In this document: piece after piece, positions 12,305 through 25,316 of the stretch
Layout of the letters: each line of letters starts with the position of its first letter
Position numbering within the stretch: position 1 is the first letter of the stretch
NCBI GenBank assembly: GCA_023078685.1
Contig: JALGAS010000005.1
Location: 2,852,001 to 2,916,000, forward strand
Origin: Neopestalotiopsis rosae
Taxonomy: Eukaryota; Ascomycota; Sordariomycetes; Amphisphaeriales; Sporocadaceae
Length of the DNA stretch: 64,000 nt
Direction of reading: 5' to 3'
Translations under genes and position numbers: made by a program
The notes under the pieces: model-generated
Database searches by the model: none
What the model was told of the DNA's origin: nothing
What the model saw: the letters and a program-made list of their open reading frames with translations, nothing else

Positions 12305-12323
12305 TGCAACACTGGGTATTGTC

Positions 12324-13916
12324 ATGAACGATCTGGAGGTTCATCCTCAGCAAAGCAAGGAAACGTTCGCAACAACAGAAGCCTCGAGCTCACGTCCACA
12401 AAGACTCCTCCGCGTATCATCGAGATCCTCATCGCAAAAGATTCAGCCATCGCCAACCACGACAGGGCTTAGCGGGGCAACAGCAAGTGGTTCGAGAGAT
12501 AGCATTGGAGGAATATCAAAGAGATCAAGAGGCAGCATGTCGCAACGTCGTAGAAACGGGAGCGCGTCTAGTAACCGCTCCGGGGCTGGCACAACGGGCA
12601 CATCGGGACCCAACTCCCCTGCCGGAGCCGCTCCAAAGCGCAAGAAGGGCGGCCTTCTTTCACTGCTAGGCTGCTGCGGAGTACCTGACAATGCCAACAC
12701 TTTGGAAGGCGGCGAGGAGCCGGTGCCTTCGCACAAGCTCGACAAGATACCCCAGCGTCAGCTTACTTCGAGCCGAAGGACGATAACTCCGTCCGATCAG
12801 ACAACTGGTAGCAAGACGCAAGTCAACGAGAAGGAGCCCCAGTCCACCCAAGCGGAATCTACTCAGGATGCTTCGAAAACAACAAAGCGCGTATCTGGAT
12901 CGACCGCTCAGGATGCGTCGACCCTTAACGATCGCGAGACTGAGTCAAAGCAGACTACGCTTGGAGGGCAAACAGGACCCAGCATCACTGTAAATCCGCC
13001 AGTCGCCGAAACGCACGAAGCTACTGAGACTTCGAAGCCAACCTCTGGCAAGGATGTTGATGGAGATGTGGAAATGGCAGATGCCGGCGCCGCAGATGAA
13101 GCAGCGCAAGCGGGAACAGTGTCGGAGGAACAATACCAGAAACAGGTTCCCCCGCCTCCTTCAGGACCTGTACCAGACGCAAGCCAACCTGCCCCTACGG
13201 AAACAGAGGTCGCAGTAGCGGCTCCAGAGCCGGTCCCCGAGCAGAAATGGCTTCTTCCAGCCATCCTCCCAGAGCACAAGGGCCGCAAGTGCCTAGTCCT
13301 CGACCTAGATGAGACCCTAGTTCACTCTTCCTTCAAGGTCAGTCTACTTCTTCAGGAGAAGACCCCTTCATCGTATGCTAACTTGATTGTACGTACAGAT
13401 TTTGCACCAGGCCGATTTCACGATACCGGTAGAAATCGAGGGTAACTATCACAACGTCTATGTTATCAAGAGACCCGGTGTCGACCAATTTATGAAGAGA
13501 GTGGGAGAGCTTTACGAAGTAGTTGTTTTCACAGCATCAGTCTCCAAGGTTAGTATCCTCTGCATGACAAGAAGATCAGGGGCTTGGCTAATTCAGTCTC
13601 ACAGTATGGCGACCCATTACTCGATCAGCTCGACATACACAAGGTGGTACACCACCGTCTTTTCCGAGAGAGCTGCTACAACCACCAAGGAAACTACGTC
13701 AAGGACTTGTCGCAAGTCGGACGTGACCTCAAGGACACCATCATCATTGATAACTCGCCCACATCCTACATCTTCCACCCCCAACATGCCGTGCCCATCA
13801 GCAGTTGGTTCTCAGACGCGCATGACAACGAGTTATTAGACCTCATTCCGGTACTTGAAGATTTGGCAACATCGGATGTGCGCGACGTTAGCTTAGTCCT
13901 CGATGTCACTCTGTAA
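12324..13916 (+). CDS. Psr1/Psr2-type plasma-membrane protein phosphatase, NIF/SCP HAD domain (491 aa)
   Basis: Exons 12324-13337, 13399-13548 and 13605-13916, with introns of 61 and 56 bp. Residues 1-310 are low-complexity, Ser/Thr/Gln-rich and probably disordered. From about residue 315 to the end there is an FCP1-homology (NIF) domain with the catalytic DxDxT motif as D327-L-D329-E-T331 in [11 protein letters not shown], then [17 protein letters not shown] and IIIDNSP, the last being the second HAD motif region. This matches yeast Psr1/Psr2, membrane phosphatases of the sodium and general stress response acting with Whi2. Yeast Psr1 is anchored through N-terminal cysteines. Here a comparable [10 protein letters not shown] segment sits internally at 110-119, with C117/C118 as likely palmitoylation sites. 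The start is chosen because it follows the leader-intron acceptor and begins MNDLEV. Confidence 0.94.
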
Positions 13917-15278
13917 ACGACTTTCCTGAAGAGGACTCTGGACGCCAACCAGCGTAGACGACACAGCGGAACACGTCCTGGCGAATCAACGTTCTGCGGT
14001 CGTTCGACCAAACATCAAACGAGCATACCGAAGGGGACTCATTGTCGCCCCGGCCAATCCTTGGCATCATGATGCACGGTGCACTCGGGGGGTTCGAGGC
14101 CAACGCTTTTACTGCGTTGGTTCGGACTGACCACGTAGCACCAATTCGCTTCCCAGTGCTTTCTAGAGCTACATGTCAGTCATGACGGCTTGGTGAACGT
14201 GAATGGCAAGCGGACTTTTGGCGCATCGAGCTACTGAGTTCAAGGACTAGATGTGTTTGATCTAGGGTCGATTACGTATACAGTGGCGGCCTACCTTGCC
14301 CAGAAAATCTGGCGCAGCAACAACAGCACCCATTTTTCATTTGTTAGATCTCTTCTCTGCTCGCACAGCGCTCCGCAACTATGCATACTGGCCAGTCGAC
14401 CAGAACTGCGAGCAGTTCTACACTACAAAGTCTCTCTGTGACCCTGTGTCACAGCAGAGCCAGCGTCGGCAATAATTTTATGGACAGTAAGGAACAACGG
14501 GGGATGTTTTCTTTTGGACTCCTTTGTCGCCGGTATAATACGGCCTAGGAGTGTTTGAAGTATGGTTTTTTCTATTAAAAAAAAGGATTTGAAAAGGCAT
14601 ATATGTTCTGAGAGATCCGTCTTGAAGAGACATTGGGCCGCCTTTCTCGGAAGAAAAACACCCCCCATGTTAAAGCGTTGAATTAGGATACCACCTTTAA
14701 ATCGAACTGTAATTGGACCTCATTTTTGTCTTGATGGACATTTGCGTCGCTGTGCTCATGCATACATGCTTGCTTACACTACCTGACACCCAATATTATG
14801 GCCTTGGGATTTCGTTCATCATAACGCGCACAGGTTGCATTTGTGTTATCACTGTCTGCCAGCAGCGGGCTGCGACTCGAGACAGAAGTCAACTTAATCA
14901 CAGTTAGTAGGGAATCTATCAGACCTCGCACTAATCCCATCTCACATATACATATACATATTCATACGTCAACACTACAAGCAAGTTCACATGTTCAAAT
15001 CTTGCACTAGATAGAAGTGTGTGTATGTGCAGCAGCAATGTTTTGCGTCTCTTGATTTCATCTCAAATAGCTCTTCAATCCTCATCCACTGGGGTTAAAT
15101 AAAGTTTTGATCTATAAGTACATATGAAAACTCCCCTCCAAAGTCTCTTCATCAGTACTATATCAGCCCCAATAGGCCATTTTGAGCATTCGTCGTTTCG
15201 GTATCATTTTCCTCTTCTTTTGACCTTAGATTCATTCGCGATGCAATCCAAAGAATCGATCGCTCGCCGAGCTTTCAT
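13917..15278. other. Convergent intergenic region (PSR1-like / CFT1 3' ends)
   Basis: No gene is supported in this 1.36 kb. It must hold the 3' untranslated regions and terminators of both flanking genes. Confidence 0.6.
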
Positions 15279-18200
15279 TTAAAGATACGCCAGTCCGTTG
15301 GCGCCGACCAAGCCCTCGAGTGTGGCTCTCACCTCATCGACACCAGCGAAACCCACGCGACCGGCAATTTCAGCCCTCCGTCCGGCACCCAACTCGTTCC
15401 AACGGCTTAGCATGGCGCCGTCGACGACACTCCTGCCGACACCAGCGTCCACGGCGGGCGGGTGCCGCCCGACTACGGCCGTGGTCACGGGCGCGCGGTA
15501 AGCTTTGGGGTTCAGACCACCCAGGTGCGGCAGGTTGGTCGATAGCTGAGACGCCAGTGATGACAGACGGCGATATTCCTGTTCGGTAAGTGGTGTCATG
15601 GCCGCCAACATGCCCGTGTGAGAGGCGAGAAGCAGCACCTGAGGCGGCGCAGGAACAGCAGCAGGAACTCCGTTGCCATTCATGTTTGAGCGGTCATGGA
15701 TCAACTCGTGGCCTGGTGGGAGAGTCCGCGGCAGCAAGAGACTCCGCGATGGCATGTGAGCTCCTACTGAAAAGGTGGTGCGATGTAAGAGCATATGGCC
15801 GCCTAGGGATTTGGGATCTGTGGTAAAGTCTTAGCGTATATGAAGTTGAGGCGCGTGGGTTTTTAAACTTACGATCTGGGTCAAACTGCAGGAGATGAAT
15901 TCCACCATCCGAGTCGCACGCCACGATGGATAGCTCGTCATCATCTGGCAAGAAATCCGCCGTAAGAACTTCCAGCGTTGTAGAACTCTTGCCGTAAAGA
16001 ATCATCTTGTAAGGCTCTTCCGTGTAACCAGTGAACCAAACGCCTTTGACCGCGTCCGCCATGAGACACAATCCTGTGCCTCTCAGCTCGCGGACAGTCG
16101 TCACGTAGCAGCTCATATCCATGAAGGCAACTGGAAGGAGACTGCCATCTTCCTTGAGACCTCGGACCATACACTTTTGGCCCTGTGCGACGAGCATCAA
16201 ACCCTGGGTTCCAATCTCGGAGAGGGCTGTGACAGCGCCCCTGGGGATATCTTCCTTTGCAACAACCTTCAGTCGCTTATTTGTCTCCGGCCGTCCAGGC
16301 TCTGGGATGACTGTCACCACGTCGTATACAATGATGCGCCCTTTAATGGGTAGATCCTCGCCCTTGGCTATTGCTGTGCCCGCGACGATGAGCTGTTTGC
16401 GTTCGTGTGTTGACTCCGAGACTTCTAGGTTCAGTGTTTCGAGACACAGGATGGTCTCACATGGCTCCATCTCCACGGTATCAATGACCGTCCAGTTGAC
16501 TGGGTTCACCAACTGGAGTACGCCTCGCTTGACCATAGGCTTGAAGTTCAATTCTTTCTCATTCTGCCACTCTTTGTGATAGTCGTCTTCCTTGGGCAGC
16601 TCAAACGGCTCTTTAGAGTCGCAGCCGATGACGTAAGTTGTAGAGGGTGAGTGATAGGTGACAGAACTGGCATCAATATGAAGCGGCAGCTTCTTCATGG
16701 ACATGCCAATCTCTGCGTAAGTTGTGTCTCCGACTGGAATCTGGCAGACCCTCGCAACACCATGTGAGTCTGCGTATATGATGCCTCGCTCACAGCCTTC
16801 AGTATGGAAGGAGCTGAGTGATCGTATACCATCTCCCTGCAAGCTGATGACCTTGGGTATCGTCTTAGATGACTTCATAACAAAGCTGGGAGAAGCACCA
16901 GGCAGGAATACTGTCTCATACCCTCCAACATTGGCACACTTTCTCAAGGGCATCATCCTTGGTTGCTGCTCGGCTTCATCGTCTGCAACAGCCGCAGGGC
17001 TCTTGGCTAGGTGGTCGTTTGTAATCTTCTGGAAATGAAGTGACTTTGACAGCTCCCCAGATTCCTCGCCAGACGACACTCGGAAAGGCTGGTAAATGGT
17101 CAAGTCGTCGTTCGAGTGTCGCACCTGTCAGCTATTAGTTATAACATCTTCGTGATTCAAGAAGGGAGTGGATTACAATAAGATATGGCGATGACGACGT
17201 CAGATCTCCAATGTTGGCTACAAGAATCTCTGTAATCGTCTCCTTTGCACTACCACGTCTAGCCGAATATCCGGCAGACAAGACAGGTGGAACAAATGGC
17301 AAGCCCTCTACGACACATATGGGCTTGGAGAGGTCCGGCAAAGCGTAGATCTACGAGGATTAGTTAGCTGATTAAAATGAATTAATGTAGAAAATGTTGA
17401 CTCACATGCAAAGCGCCATGTCCACTGAGGAGAAACATCACGACATTCTCGCCCGGTTTAGCGCCATGATCCGTTTGGACATTGGCGAAAATGCCAGTAC
17501 TGTCCTCATACAGACATCCCGTGAGCCATTTGGTAGCAACAAGATTCTCGTGCTCCTTCTCGATTTCTTCAAGCTCCAGATTCTTGTCAATCTTTGCCAC
17601 GAAGACACTGGAGTCATCCCGCACTAGCATCAGGTACGGGTCGGCTATGCTGGCGTTTACAACTCGGGATTCCGCTCCAGTCTCCTCATCAACCATGGGC
17701 AGGATTTGACTTAGATGAAAGTCTGTAGCCACATCAGCACGGTGCTTCATCTGGTCATTCAGGAAAGTACTTACCTCCATCGTAGCATCGGACCTCGGCC
17801 TTGAGCACCTGGATGATCCTCTTGTTCTTTCCCATTGTGCCGGCCTCAATGGTAAATCCAGCAGCCGGTTCGAACTCTGTGCCGGTCAAGTTCTCAAAGC
17901 CGGCGCCTGTCACGGCATAGACATCTGATGTCTCGTAACCGTCCAAATCTACTTTTGATACAATCATGAACCTATCATGACTGGTTGTGGCATCAAAGTC
18001 AACTCCCATCAGTGCACTGCTCTTATCAGCTTGCAACGATTTCGGCACAGGTTTTTGAGCAGCAAGTGTCCAGAAGCCTCTGGCTTCAGGGAAGTCAAAC
18101 TCTCCAATAACCGTCGGCTGGATTGCGCGGTTGATGACGGCGAGAGCACCGGCATTGCCTCTGCCGACTGCGCACACGAGACTTAAGTCGCTCGTGGTCA

Positions 18201-19878
18201 CTGCTGACTTGGCTTCTTGTTCCTCAAGCGTCGCTGTGCCAGGTCCCAGACTCACAGCTCTGATGGGTGCCATACTGATGAGCCTATCATGGACCTTGAA
18301 CAGCAACTCGCCGCTCTTTGAAGTTGAGGATTCCGAGGGAGCTGCTGCCTGCTTGGTAGGGGCAGACTCGTCAGCGTAGAGATCGTCATCGTCATCCATG
18401 TCTTCGAGATCTTCGTCGTCCATATCGGTATCTAACGAGACATCATGCAAGCGGCCCTTGCGCCGTGATGACTGGGCCTGTTTTCGCGACCATCCAATTA
18501 CAATAGAGTCTCCATCCTCGCTGCCGACGAACAGGCTTGTCTTTGCTAGTTTTGCAAGTGTTGTTGCGGGACTCGAGAGCAGGAGGCCGCCTGCTTGCTC
18601 CGGAATTGTCTTGACGCTGAGCCCAGCTACTGTGCGGCCGTCGATTCGGAAGTCGATGAGAGCAAGAGCTCCGTTATTCAGTACTATCAGCAGCTCCCCA
18701 GTTTCGGGAGACAGCACCTCGATTTCACACCCCTCGAGTCTGAGCCCAAGATCAGACTGGTCCACAAGTCCAAAGGATGTCATTTGTCGTGCAAACGAGT
18801 TAACCGCAACACCATGGGTCTTACCCGACTGGTCGATATGTATGAGCTCGTTGGTGCCAACCAAGAGAGCACCGCCCACCGGGGCAGGTAAGGCAATGAC
18901 ACGAAACAGGTCTTGTGGGAGCCCGTTGACGGAGAGAATAGTGGTCGATGCCTTCTGCTTGAGATCGAGGGTGAAGACGGTATAGGTAAGGTGATCTTTA
19001 CGGCCGAGTTGAGCAGATGGAGCCATGGTCGAGGAGAGAATGCCAAACGTGGGCTCCCTATACTCGTGGAGGAAGGCAAGATGCACAGGATGGATCAGAC
19101 TTGGATCAAGATTGGATAGTCGCAGGACGAATGAGGACGAATATGGTGTATCTTCATTGCTGCTGCTAGTACCATTTACAATTGTCGTGGACAGCTCCTT
19201 GGCTGGTCTGGGACCATCGAGCTCTTCATCCCAGTCATCCATCTCAATGTCCTCTTCCTCGGACTGGTTGAACTGTAGGATAGCCAAGCTGCGCGCACCA
19301 AACTTGAGCGCTGCACACCGGCTCCCAGGGTCGGCGGCCAAGTAGTTGACATAATCGCCTAGAGGCGCCGCCCATGGGACCTTTTGCAGGTCATCCTGCT
19401 CATAGAAATGGACCGATGTATTATATATCGTGTTCTTCTCTGGATCCCACTCTATTGTGCTCAGCTTGGCGTCTCTGAAGGCGAGCAGGAGCGCTTCACC
19501 GCCAGACTTTGAGCTCTGTCGACGAATCCGCGCCAGCCCCGTGACGGTGCCAGACAACGGGTATTCTGCTACGAGGACGAGTTTCGTGTAGCTCGAGCGG
19601 TCGGAACGCACCAGCATGGAATCGGCACCGAGGAAGGAGGTCTCCAAACCGTCATCGTCGTTTATTCGGCTGTCATAGTGGCCAGCTGTCGCCTTGGAGG
19701 ACTGGGTATGGGCGGCATTGTTGGCATTGTCGACCTCGGCCGACACTGACTTTGTGGTGAAGACCTGGAGGAGGGAGGCTCTGGCGATGACCAAGTTGTG
19801 CGCGTGCGCCGAGGTCAATGGCAGCACAATGGAGTGCGTTACCGCTGTAGGAGGTGTCAACTCCGTGTAGCACTGCAT
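15279..19878 (-). CDS. CFT1: Cleavage and polyadenylation factor subunit CFT1 (CPSF160 homologue, 1461 aa)
   Basis: Five exons: 19878-17775, 17722-17406, 17350-17177, 17124-15873 and 15817-15279. The four introns are 52-55 bp and each preserves frame. The protein starts MQCYTELTPPTAVTHSI, as in fungal CFT1. It has the N-terminal MMS1_N-type beta-propeller region and a C-terminal CPSF_A region. An acidic run of Asp/Glu near residues 480-505 (DTDMDDEDLEDMDDDDD) is typical. The last exon contains PKSLGGHMLLHRTTF, a recognisable CFT1 segment. In the cleavage and polyadenylation complex it scaffolds the mRNA 3'-end machinery and contacts the poly(A)-signal reader. Length is close to the usual 1350-1450. 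It converges on the PSR1-like gene and is divergent from the F-box-like gene at 20751. Confidence 0.96.
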
Positions 19879-20750
19879 CGTGAGCCTCGTTGCACCATTT
19901 CAGGGCAAGAATGAGGAGGAATTGACGTGTGCAAGCTTTTGCTTGAGCTGGAGCAGCAACGAACGTCTTTCGCAAAGTTGCCCTTTGCGATCAGCTAGGA
20001 TTGATGTATGTTTAGCTATCAGATATGTAGCCTAGGTACCTGGGTGAGCCGCTAGCGTCATCAGGCTGGTAAATTAACGCTAGGGGATACTTGCAGCTTC
20101 CCTAAGTTCGAGCTCTCGAACCTCCAGTCAAGTGCTCCAGTCTGCAGCAATCTAGCTCCAGTACCAGCCTACATACTTGCATCAATATCCAGCTCTGAAT
20201 CTTCATGAACCTTTTTTCTCTTTTTCTTTTGGATTTGTTACATAGAGTCTCTTCATTTTTGTTTGTGCTATCGCTCTGAATTCTGGGTCACATCCTGTAA
20301 CTACTATCGTATGCATCACAGCCAAATGACCGATTCTAGCAGGGTGCCCTGCCTCTTGCTCATAAATACAGAGCTCCAGTGCTTCTGAGCTGATGTGGAG
20401 CTGCCACTGTTTCATGACTTTTTGATTGGTCAGACTTGACTCCCAGCGTACAACTCAAAGCCATCAATGATTGCTCTCGATTTGCCTCCCATCTCCCGGT
20501 TATGTGATCAATTCATCATTTTGGCTGTAAATGGCAACAAGACAATTCATTTTGTTGCACATCTCAATTCAAGCACAAGAATCTGCAAGTACTTTCAAAC
20601 GACTAGATGGGAATACTCCAATGCTCATCCCGCCGGTTCCCGATGAACGCCTCGTGTTGTTTCTGTCACAAAGCCGTATCTAGTATGACGCGTTGAACAA
20701 ACCATTACACAGTTGGCTATTTCTCGGCTGTTCATGCTTCATAAGACACG
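19879..20750. other. Divergent intergenic region (CFT1 / F-box-like gene)
   Basis: No gene is supported. The region contains the upstream sequences of both flanking genes. A palindrome-like CCTAGGTACCTGGG lies at 20031-20044, one of several GTACCT words in the window. Confidence 0.55.
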
Positions 20751-21643
20751 ATGAAGGGCTTCCGCTTCTTCGATCTGCCTGGCGAGCTTCGCACAGCAAT
20801 ATTGGAGCACCTCGTCATTATGGATTCGGACATACCTATATTCGCCATGAAGGAGACAAGTGGTACGTATCTGTTGTCCTCCTTTTTGTCTCTCACGGTG
20901 TTACTTCCTTGGTAGGATTCACATTCACCTCACTTTCAAGACAACATACTATACTACATAACAATGTCCCGAGAGTTCCATGCTGATCCTGGGTCGCAGT
21001 GCAAAGTCCACCAATGCTGCTGACAGACCTCTTGGTCGTGTGCCAACAGATGAACCGCGAGGCATCTGGGCTGTTCTACATGGAGAACAAATTCATAGTC
21101 AACCTCGGCTCCCGGAGGATGTACAGCGAGATCACGCAAGAGGGACAGCTCTTTAGCCCCGAGGTGCTCGACGCCCGCCGTCGGATCCGATGTCTCAGCC
21201 TCCGCCTCCGCCGCCTCAGCGGCGACTTTGAGCGCGTCGTGGTGCCCCCCGTCAAGGACATGATACTCAATGGCAGCCTTAGAGTCCTCGACGTGGGCAT
21301 CCTGGAGCAGAACACTAGTATCCAGAGAATGGTAGTTTGTGATCTCCAGTCGTCGCGTCCGGTCTCGCGAGATTCGTTAGGAGCCGCGAGTGTTGTCAAG
21401 ACAACGCCATTTCAGGCCCTTTTGCAGTTGTTGGCAGATCCGGATCTAGAGCAAGTCACTCTATGGGTATCGCTTGTTCACTGGTCACTCTGGTGCCCCT
21501 ATCATGGAACCATTGAGAAGCACGCCAAACTGGATCTAGATAGACATAAAGAAGGGGGTGTCAGCATCGACTGGCGCCGGTTAGTAGAGGACTTTTCTGA
21601 TGGCAACAGTATCACCAAGGTCGAGCGGCCTCGGTTCGCGTGA
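20751..21643 (+). CDS. F-box-like / 2EXR-like hypothetical protein (251 aa)
   Basis: Two exons, 20751-20862 and 21000-21643, joined across a 137-bp intron (donor GTACGT, acceptor GTCGCAG) that keeps the frame. The N-terminus FFDLPGELRTAILEHLV has the LP.ELR..I...L signature of fungal F-box or 2EXR-type domains. It is followed by LLTDLLVVCQQMNREASGLFYMENKFIV, which matches the usual LL..CRQI..EA..LFY continuation of that family. The remaining 150 residues are not recognisable. Such proteins are numerous in ascomycetes and mostly uncharacterised. If the F-box works, it would be a substrate adaptor for an SCF ubiquitin ligase, but this is not shown. The 3' half alone could be read as a shorter protein, so the first exon is the less certain part. 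Confidence 0.65.
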
Positions 21644-24600
21644 CAATAGATTTGAATCTTGGTTGTTTGCTTGACTAAAATCAAGAGCCTTGTATCATAG
21701 ACGGTGATGAGACGTGTGAGAGGGTTACAGATGGAATGACATATTGTCATGCTTCTTGTAATGCCAAGAATGTCAAGAAATTACTATGCACTTGAACGGG
21801 CATCCCCCATGGTAGGATCGGTCACATCAGTATAGCTGGATTCAGGATACACAAGTCCTAGATGTATTTCTGTGTCATACGGATAAGGTCACATCTTTGC
21901 AGCACGCCTCGGTGAAGGAATACTTCAGCATAGTTGATGTATGCAAATGCAGCCCTGTGAGGATGCAACGTCGTGCGAATGGAATCCTGTCGGTGGAGGA
22001 TCAACGCAAGGAATGCTGCTTGTATGTACTGGTCCATGCTTGGTACATTGACGAACAAGTTGCCCGGTTTGCTTCAAGGTGTCCAACTCTTGCATCTCGC
22101 CTACGATGGCAGCAGGTAGCATCATTCTCAAAATAAAACAAATGCCACATTGTGGGGGAGAGCAGCATGGCGGGGTGACATCAGATATGGCTCCAGTTAG
22201 CGAAATGGATATATCTTGCTTGCCATGGGAGATATGCCAGATGCACCTCTTACTATACTATTTTTATAAGAGAGCGCGACATAGTTGCCTGTTTTGTTGG
22301 GGGCCATCTCTCTCGAAGTTGGTTGTGATCCATCGATACAACGCAAAGCGTGGTGGGCCTGGACATATATGCACGTTGCACATGGCTTAGTTCGTAGTTT
22401 GTAGGAGCAGACTGTAACTGTGACCACGTGCTCCACGAATCCCTTCGGATCTTGCAGGCTTGCAGCTTCTGATCCTAGATGCAGTGTGATAATGCCGGCA
22501 TGATCCTACGGTCGTTCTGCAAAAGAGGTACAAGCTTCGCAATCCTTTTGTTCTCTTCTGAAATTCCTCTTCGCGAATACTTCCCCATGTACCGCTGCCA
22601 AGCATGGGTGGACGCTTGTGAGAGAGTATGGTATGTATCACAACGTAGGAGCCCGCCCGCTTGGCCGCTTGGCTTGTCTGAACGCAGCGACCGTGTTACC
22701 GCGCCCGTCAGCCCCCGCAACTTTTCTAGACCTAAGGTGTGAATGAGCCCCTTTTTGAAACAGCAGTATGACCAGAATAAAGATTTCGGTATATTCGGGG
22801 CGGAGTGGGAACAGAGATAGGCCAGCACAACAGAAGGGCCGGGGCGAGAGGTCCGCAATTCACGCTGGATCGAGCAATCAATTCAGACTTCTGAGAATGA
22901 GTACCTATGCAGGAATTTTGGACGTCGCTACTATTCTCGGCAGTGAAATATCATTGATATACTCCTGTACTTTTGGAATGTGTTGAACGAAAATAAGATA
23001 CGTCGATCATGCTGGATTGAGATATTGCGCACAATGGTGGTAGTGGAAAGGAGGCTGGAATTCAAAGTCCTCGTCCGAACGTTTGCTGTCGTTTTATCCT
23101 GGCCCGTGCTGGAAGAAAGAGATTCATAGGCTGCTGGGGGAAAATCGATAATCTCAAACTTGGCTCTCGTACTCTTGTCGATCTATGTTGCAACATGCTT
23201 TCCGCCAAGAATTTTTGGTAAGATGAAAAGTCTTGGTCGTGTCACGATGTCATTCATTAATGGTTTTCCGGTGTGGCGAAAAGCGAAGAGAGAGTGTATA
23301 CAGAAATAAACGAAAAAGTCTTTTGGGGTTTTGAGATGCCAGCCAGTTTGTGCTACTGTCAGAGTGTCGCACTTTCCCAATCACACAAACCGCCAGGTGT
23401 CAAGGCGGGGTCCAAGTGAATAGGCAGATGCTAAAGAAGGAGCCAAATGGAGCATTCTGTCACCATCCGGACCCTATGAAACTGGTTGAGTGAGACATTG
23501 GGGAAGATCTGATAACCGTAAAAATAAAAATAAAATAAAATAGCATCTAGGGGCCCGTTGCGCCGCAGATTGGCTTTTTTTGACTTTCAAGAGCTTCCGC
23601 CTACGATTGGGGCGCTTCAGCACTCGAGGCACTGTGATTTGCTGGTGCCTGCCTGGCTCATAGGTACGGAAAGCGTCCGTTACAGGCTATGGCAGGCTGC
23701 AGTAGTCCAATGATCATCCCGTCTTGGTTGCGCTTGGCACATAGATCATCTTCTTGGTATTCGTTCTAGGTGATGCCTTACACACTTTCTCATCAAATAA
23801 GGTCTATTGAATGAGACAGAAGTGTCTCAGGGGGCGCAGGAAACTGAATCTAGATCTTCGGAAACGGTTGCACAAGATTGAAACTGCGCAACTGGCTGTC
23901 TCTTGTGTCTTCAGCGGGCCTCGGCTTGTTTCTTCGTCTTTGACGTTCATTTTTATGTTTATCTTATACTTTTTTTATTCTCACAAGTGCACGGTGGTCT
24001 TTCCGCGACCTTATCCTCCGTGTCTCAGCCAATCATCAGCATACGTCACTCCCCACGTTCCATTGATGCGGCTGATCAGAGGGTCCTGGACGGCACCGTG
24101 GGAGACGCGAATGCATATGGACTGACTCTTTGGGAAGAATGCGGTGTGGCATCTGTCCCCCTCTATCAGGAGAGCTCGGCACACTCATACAACTCATCTC
24201 ACTCGCTCGGTCTGCTTACGGGGAGATAACGCCCATCTGCCAAGTGAGAAAAACGCGTACTTTGTACTTCCCGCTCTATCCGCCAAGAAAGACTCAAGAC
24301 TTTGATATTACTGGATCTGCATGTGAAGTATGACGAGCTTGCGTTTTGGTTCCGTTTTTGCCCCTTACGTCCGCCTGAACCGAGAGACGGATCTTATCAT
24401 ATTGGGATCTAAGTCATTAGCGCGCATTAGCCCCTCACGATACCCATCCAAGATAGGACATATGGATGTGGGAAAATGGAGGGGTGAAAGCAAGCACTGG
24501 AGAAAGAAAGTCAGGCCAAGTTTCTCATCGGTATCAAGGGCCAAGGTCGCGGAGTGCAGCACACAATGAAGCTTTCCTTCGTATACAAGTCTCTAGTATG

Positions 24601-25067
24601 ACGATGTATGCTAAGAAAAAAAGGTTTTCTATTCTTCTTGTATTCTTTGGCATACGCAGCCGTAAGCTACATGAGCGAAACCCGTAACTTGTAGAGTAGC
24701 AACACAGGGTTCACCAAAGGCTATCTACCGGGGTGATATGATAAGACTAGCAAAACAAAAATATCAAATCGTGATCATGATCCCAAATAACGCTTGCTCC
24801 AATATCGCCTTCTAAAGTAGTAACAATAGCCCTATCAGCCCAGCAGTCATAGAAAAAAAAAAAAAGCTGCAACATGTTTATAATGGCGCCTTGCGCCCCC
24901 AAAAAATCGCCATGGTGGTCCTCGGGCCTATGAGCAGGTCATGGATATGAGGGATCGATATCGAGACTCTCAGTCATGTTGTACAGCAGAGACTCGAATT
25001 CTCTGATGTCGGTAAATTGTGACTTTTCTAGTAATTTTTTTTTTCTCTCGTGATTGTAGGTGATTGT
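21644..25067. other. Gene-poor region, nothing recognised
   Basis: Only short unrelated reading frames are present on both strands. I see no domain, no tRNA and no paired repeats. An A run (about 13) lies at 24853-24865 and a T run follows near 25036. Confidence 0.5.
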
Positions 25068-25316
25068 CTACTCGATTGCCTGCTCATCCTCGCCGTTCTG
25101 GACGGGAGAGAGCTGAAGGAAGCGGAAGGGAGGCGAGGCAGAAGCCGAGGAGGTGCTGCTCAGGCTCGAGGTGCGGCGGGCGGTAGGTCGCTCAGCGACA
25201 GCAGGCTGCGAGACGCTGGAAGTTCCAGACGTCGTGGGGGCGAGAGGCAGGAAGACCATGGGGGACTTTCTGTCCATCTTGCGAATGTCCATGGTGTTGA
25301 AAGTAACGGCAGACAT
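25068..25316 (-). CDS. Small conserved fungal protein of unknown function (82 aa)
   Basis: A single exon on the minus strand. The start context is CACACAATG. The protein begins MSAVTFNTMDIRKMDRKSP, continues with MVFLPLAPTTS, then a Ser/Thr/Ala-rich linker with TARRTSSLSSTSS, and ends with PPFRFLQLSPVQNGEDEQAIE. I recognise the layout as a short family widespread in Sordariomycetes, whose N-terminal MDIRKMDRK and C-terminal RFL.L.PV motifs flank a variable Ser-rich middle. No function is known to me. RRTSS is a possible kinase site. It stands alone, with 3.4 kb of empty DNA on one side and over 7 kb on the other. The recognition is from memory, without a search. Confidence 0.72.
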   Translation of the reverse strand: MSAVTFNTMDIRKMDRKSPMVFLPLAPTTSGTSSVSQPAVAERPTARRTSSLSSTSSASASPPFRFLQLSPVQNGEDEQAIE

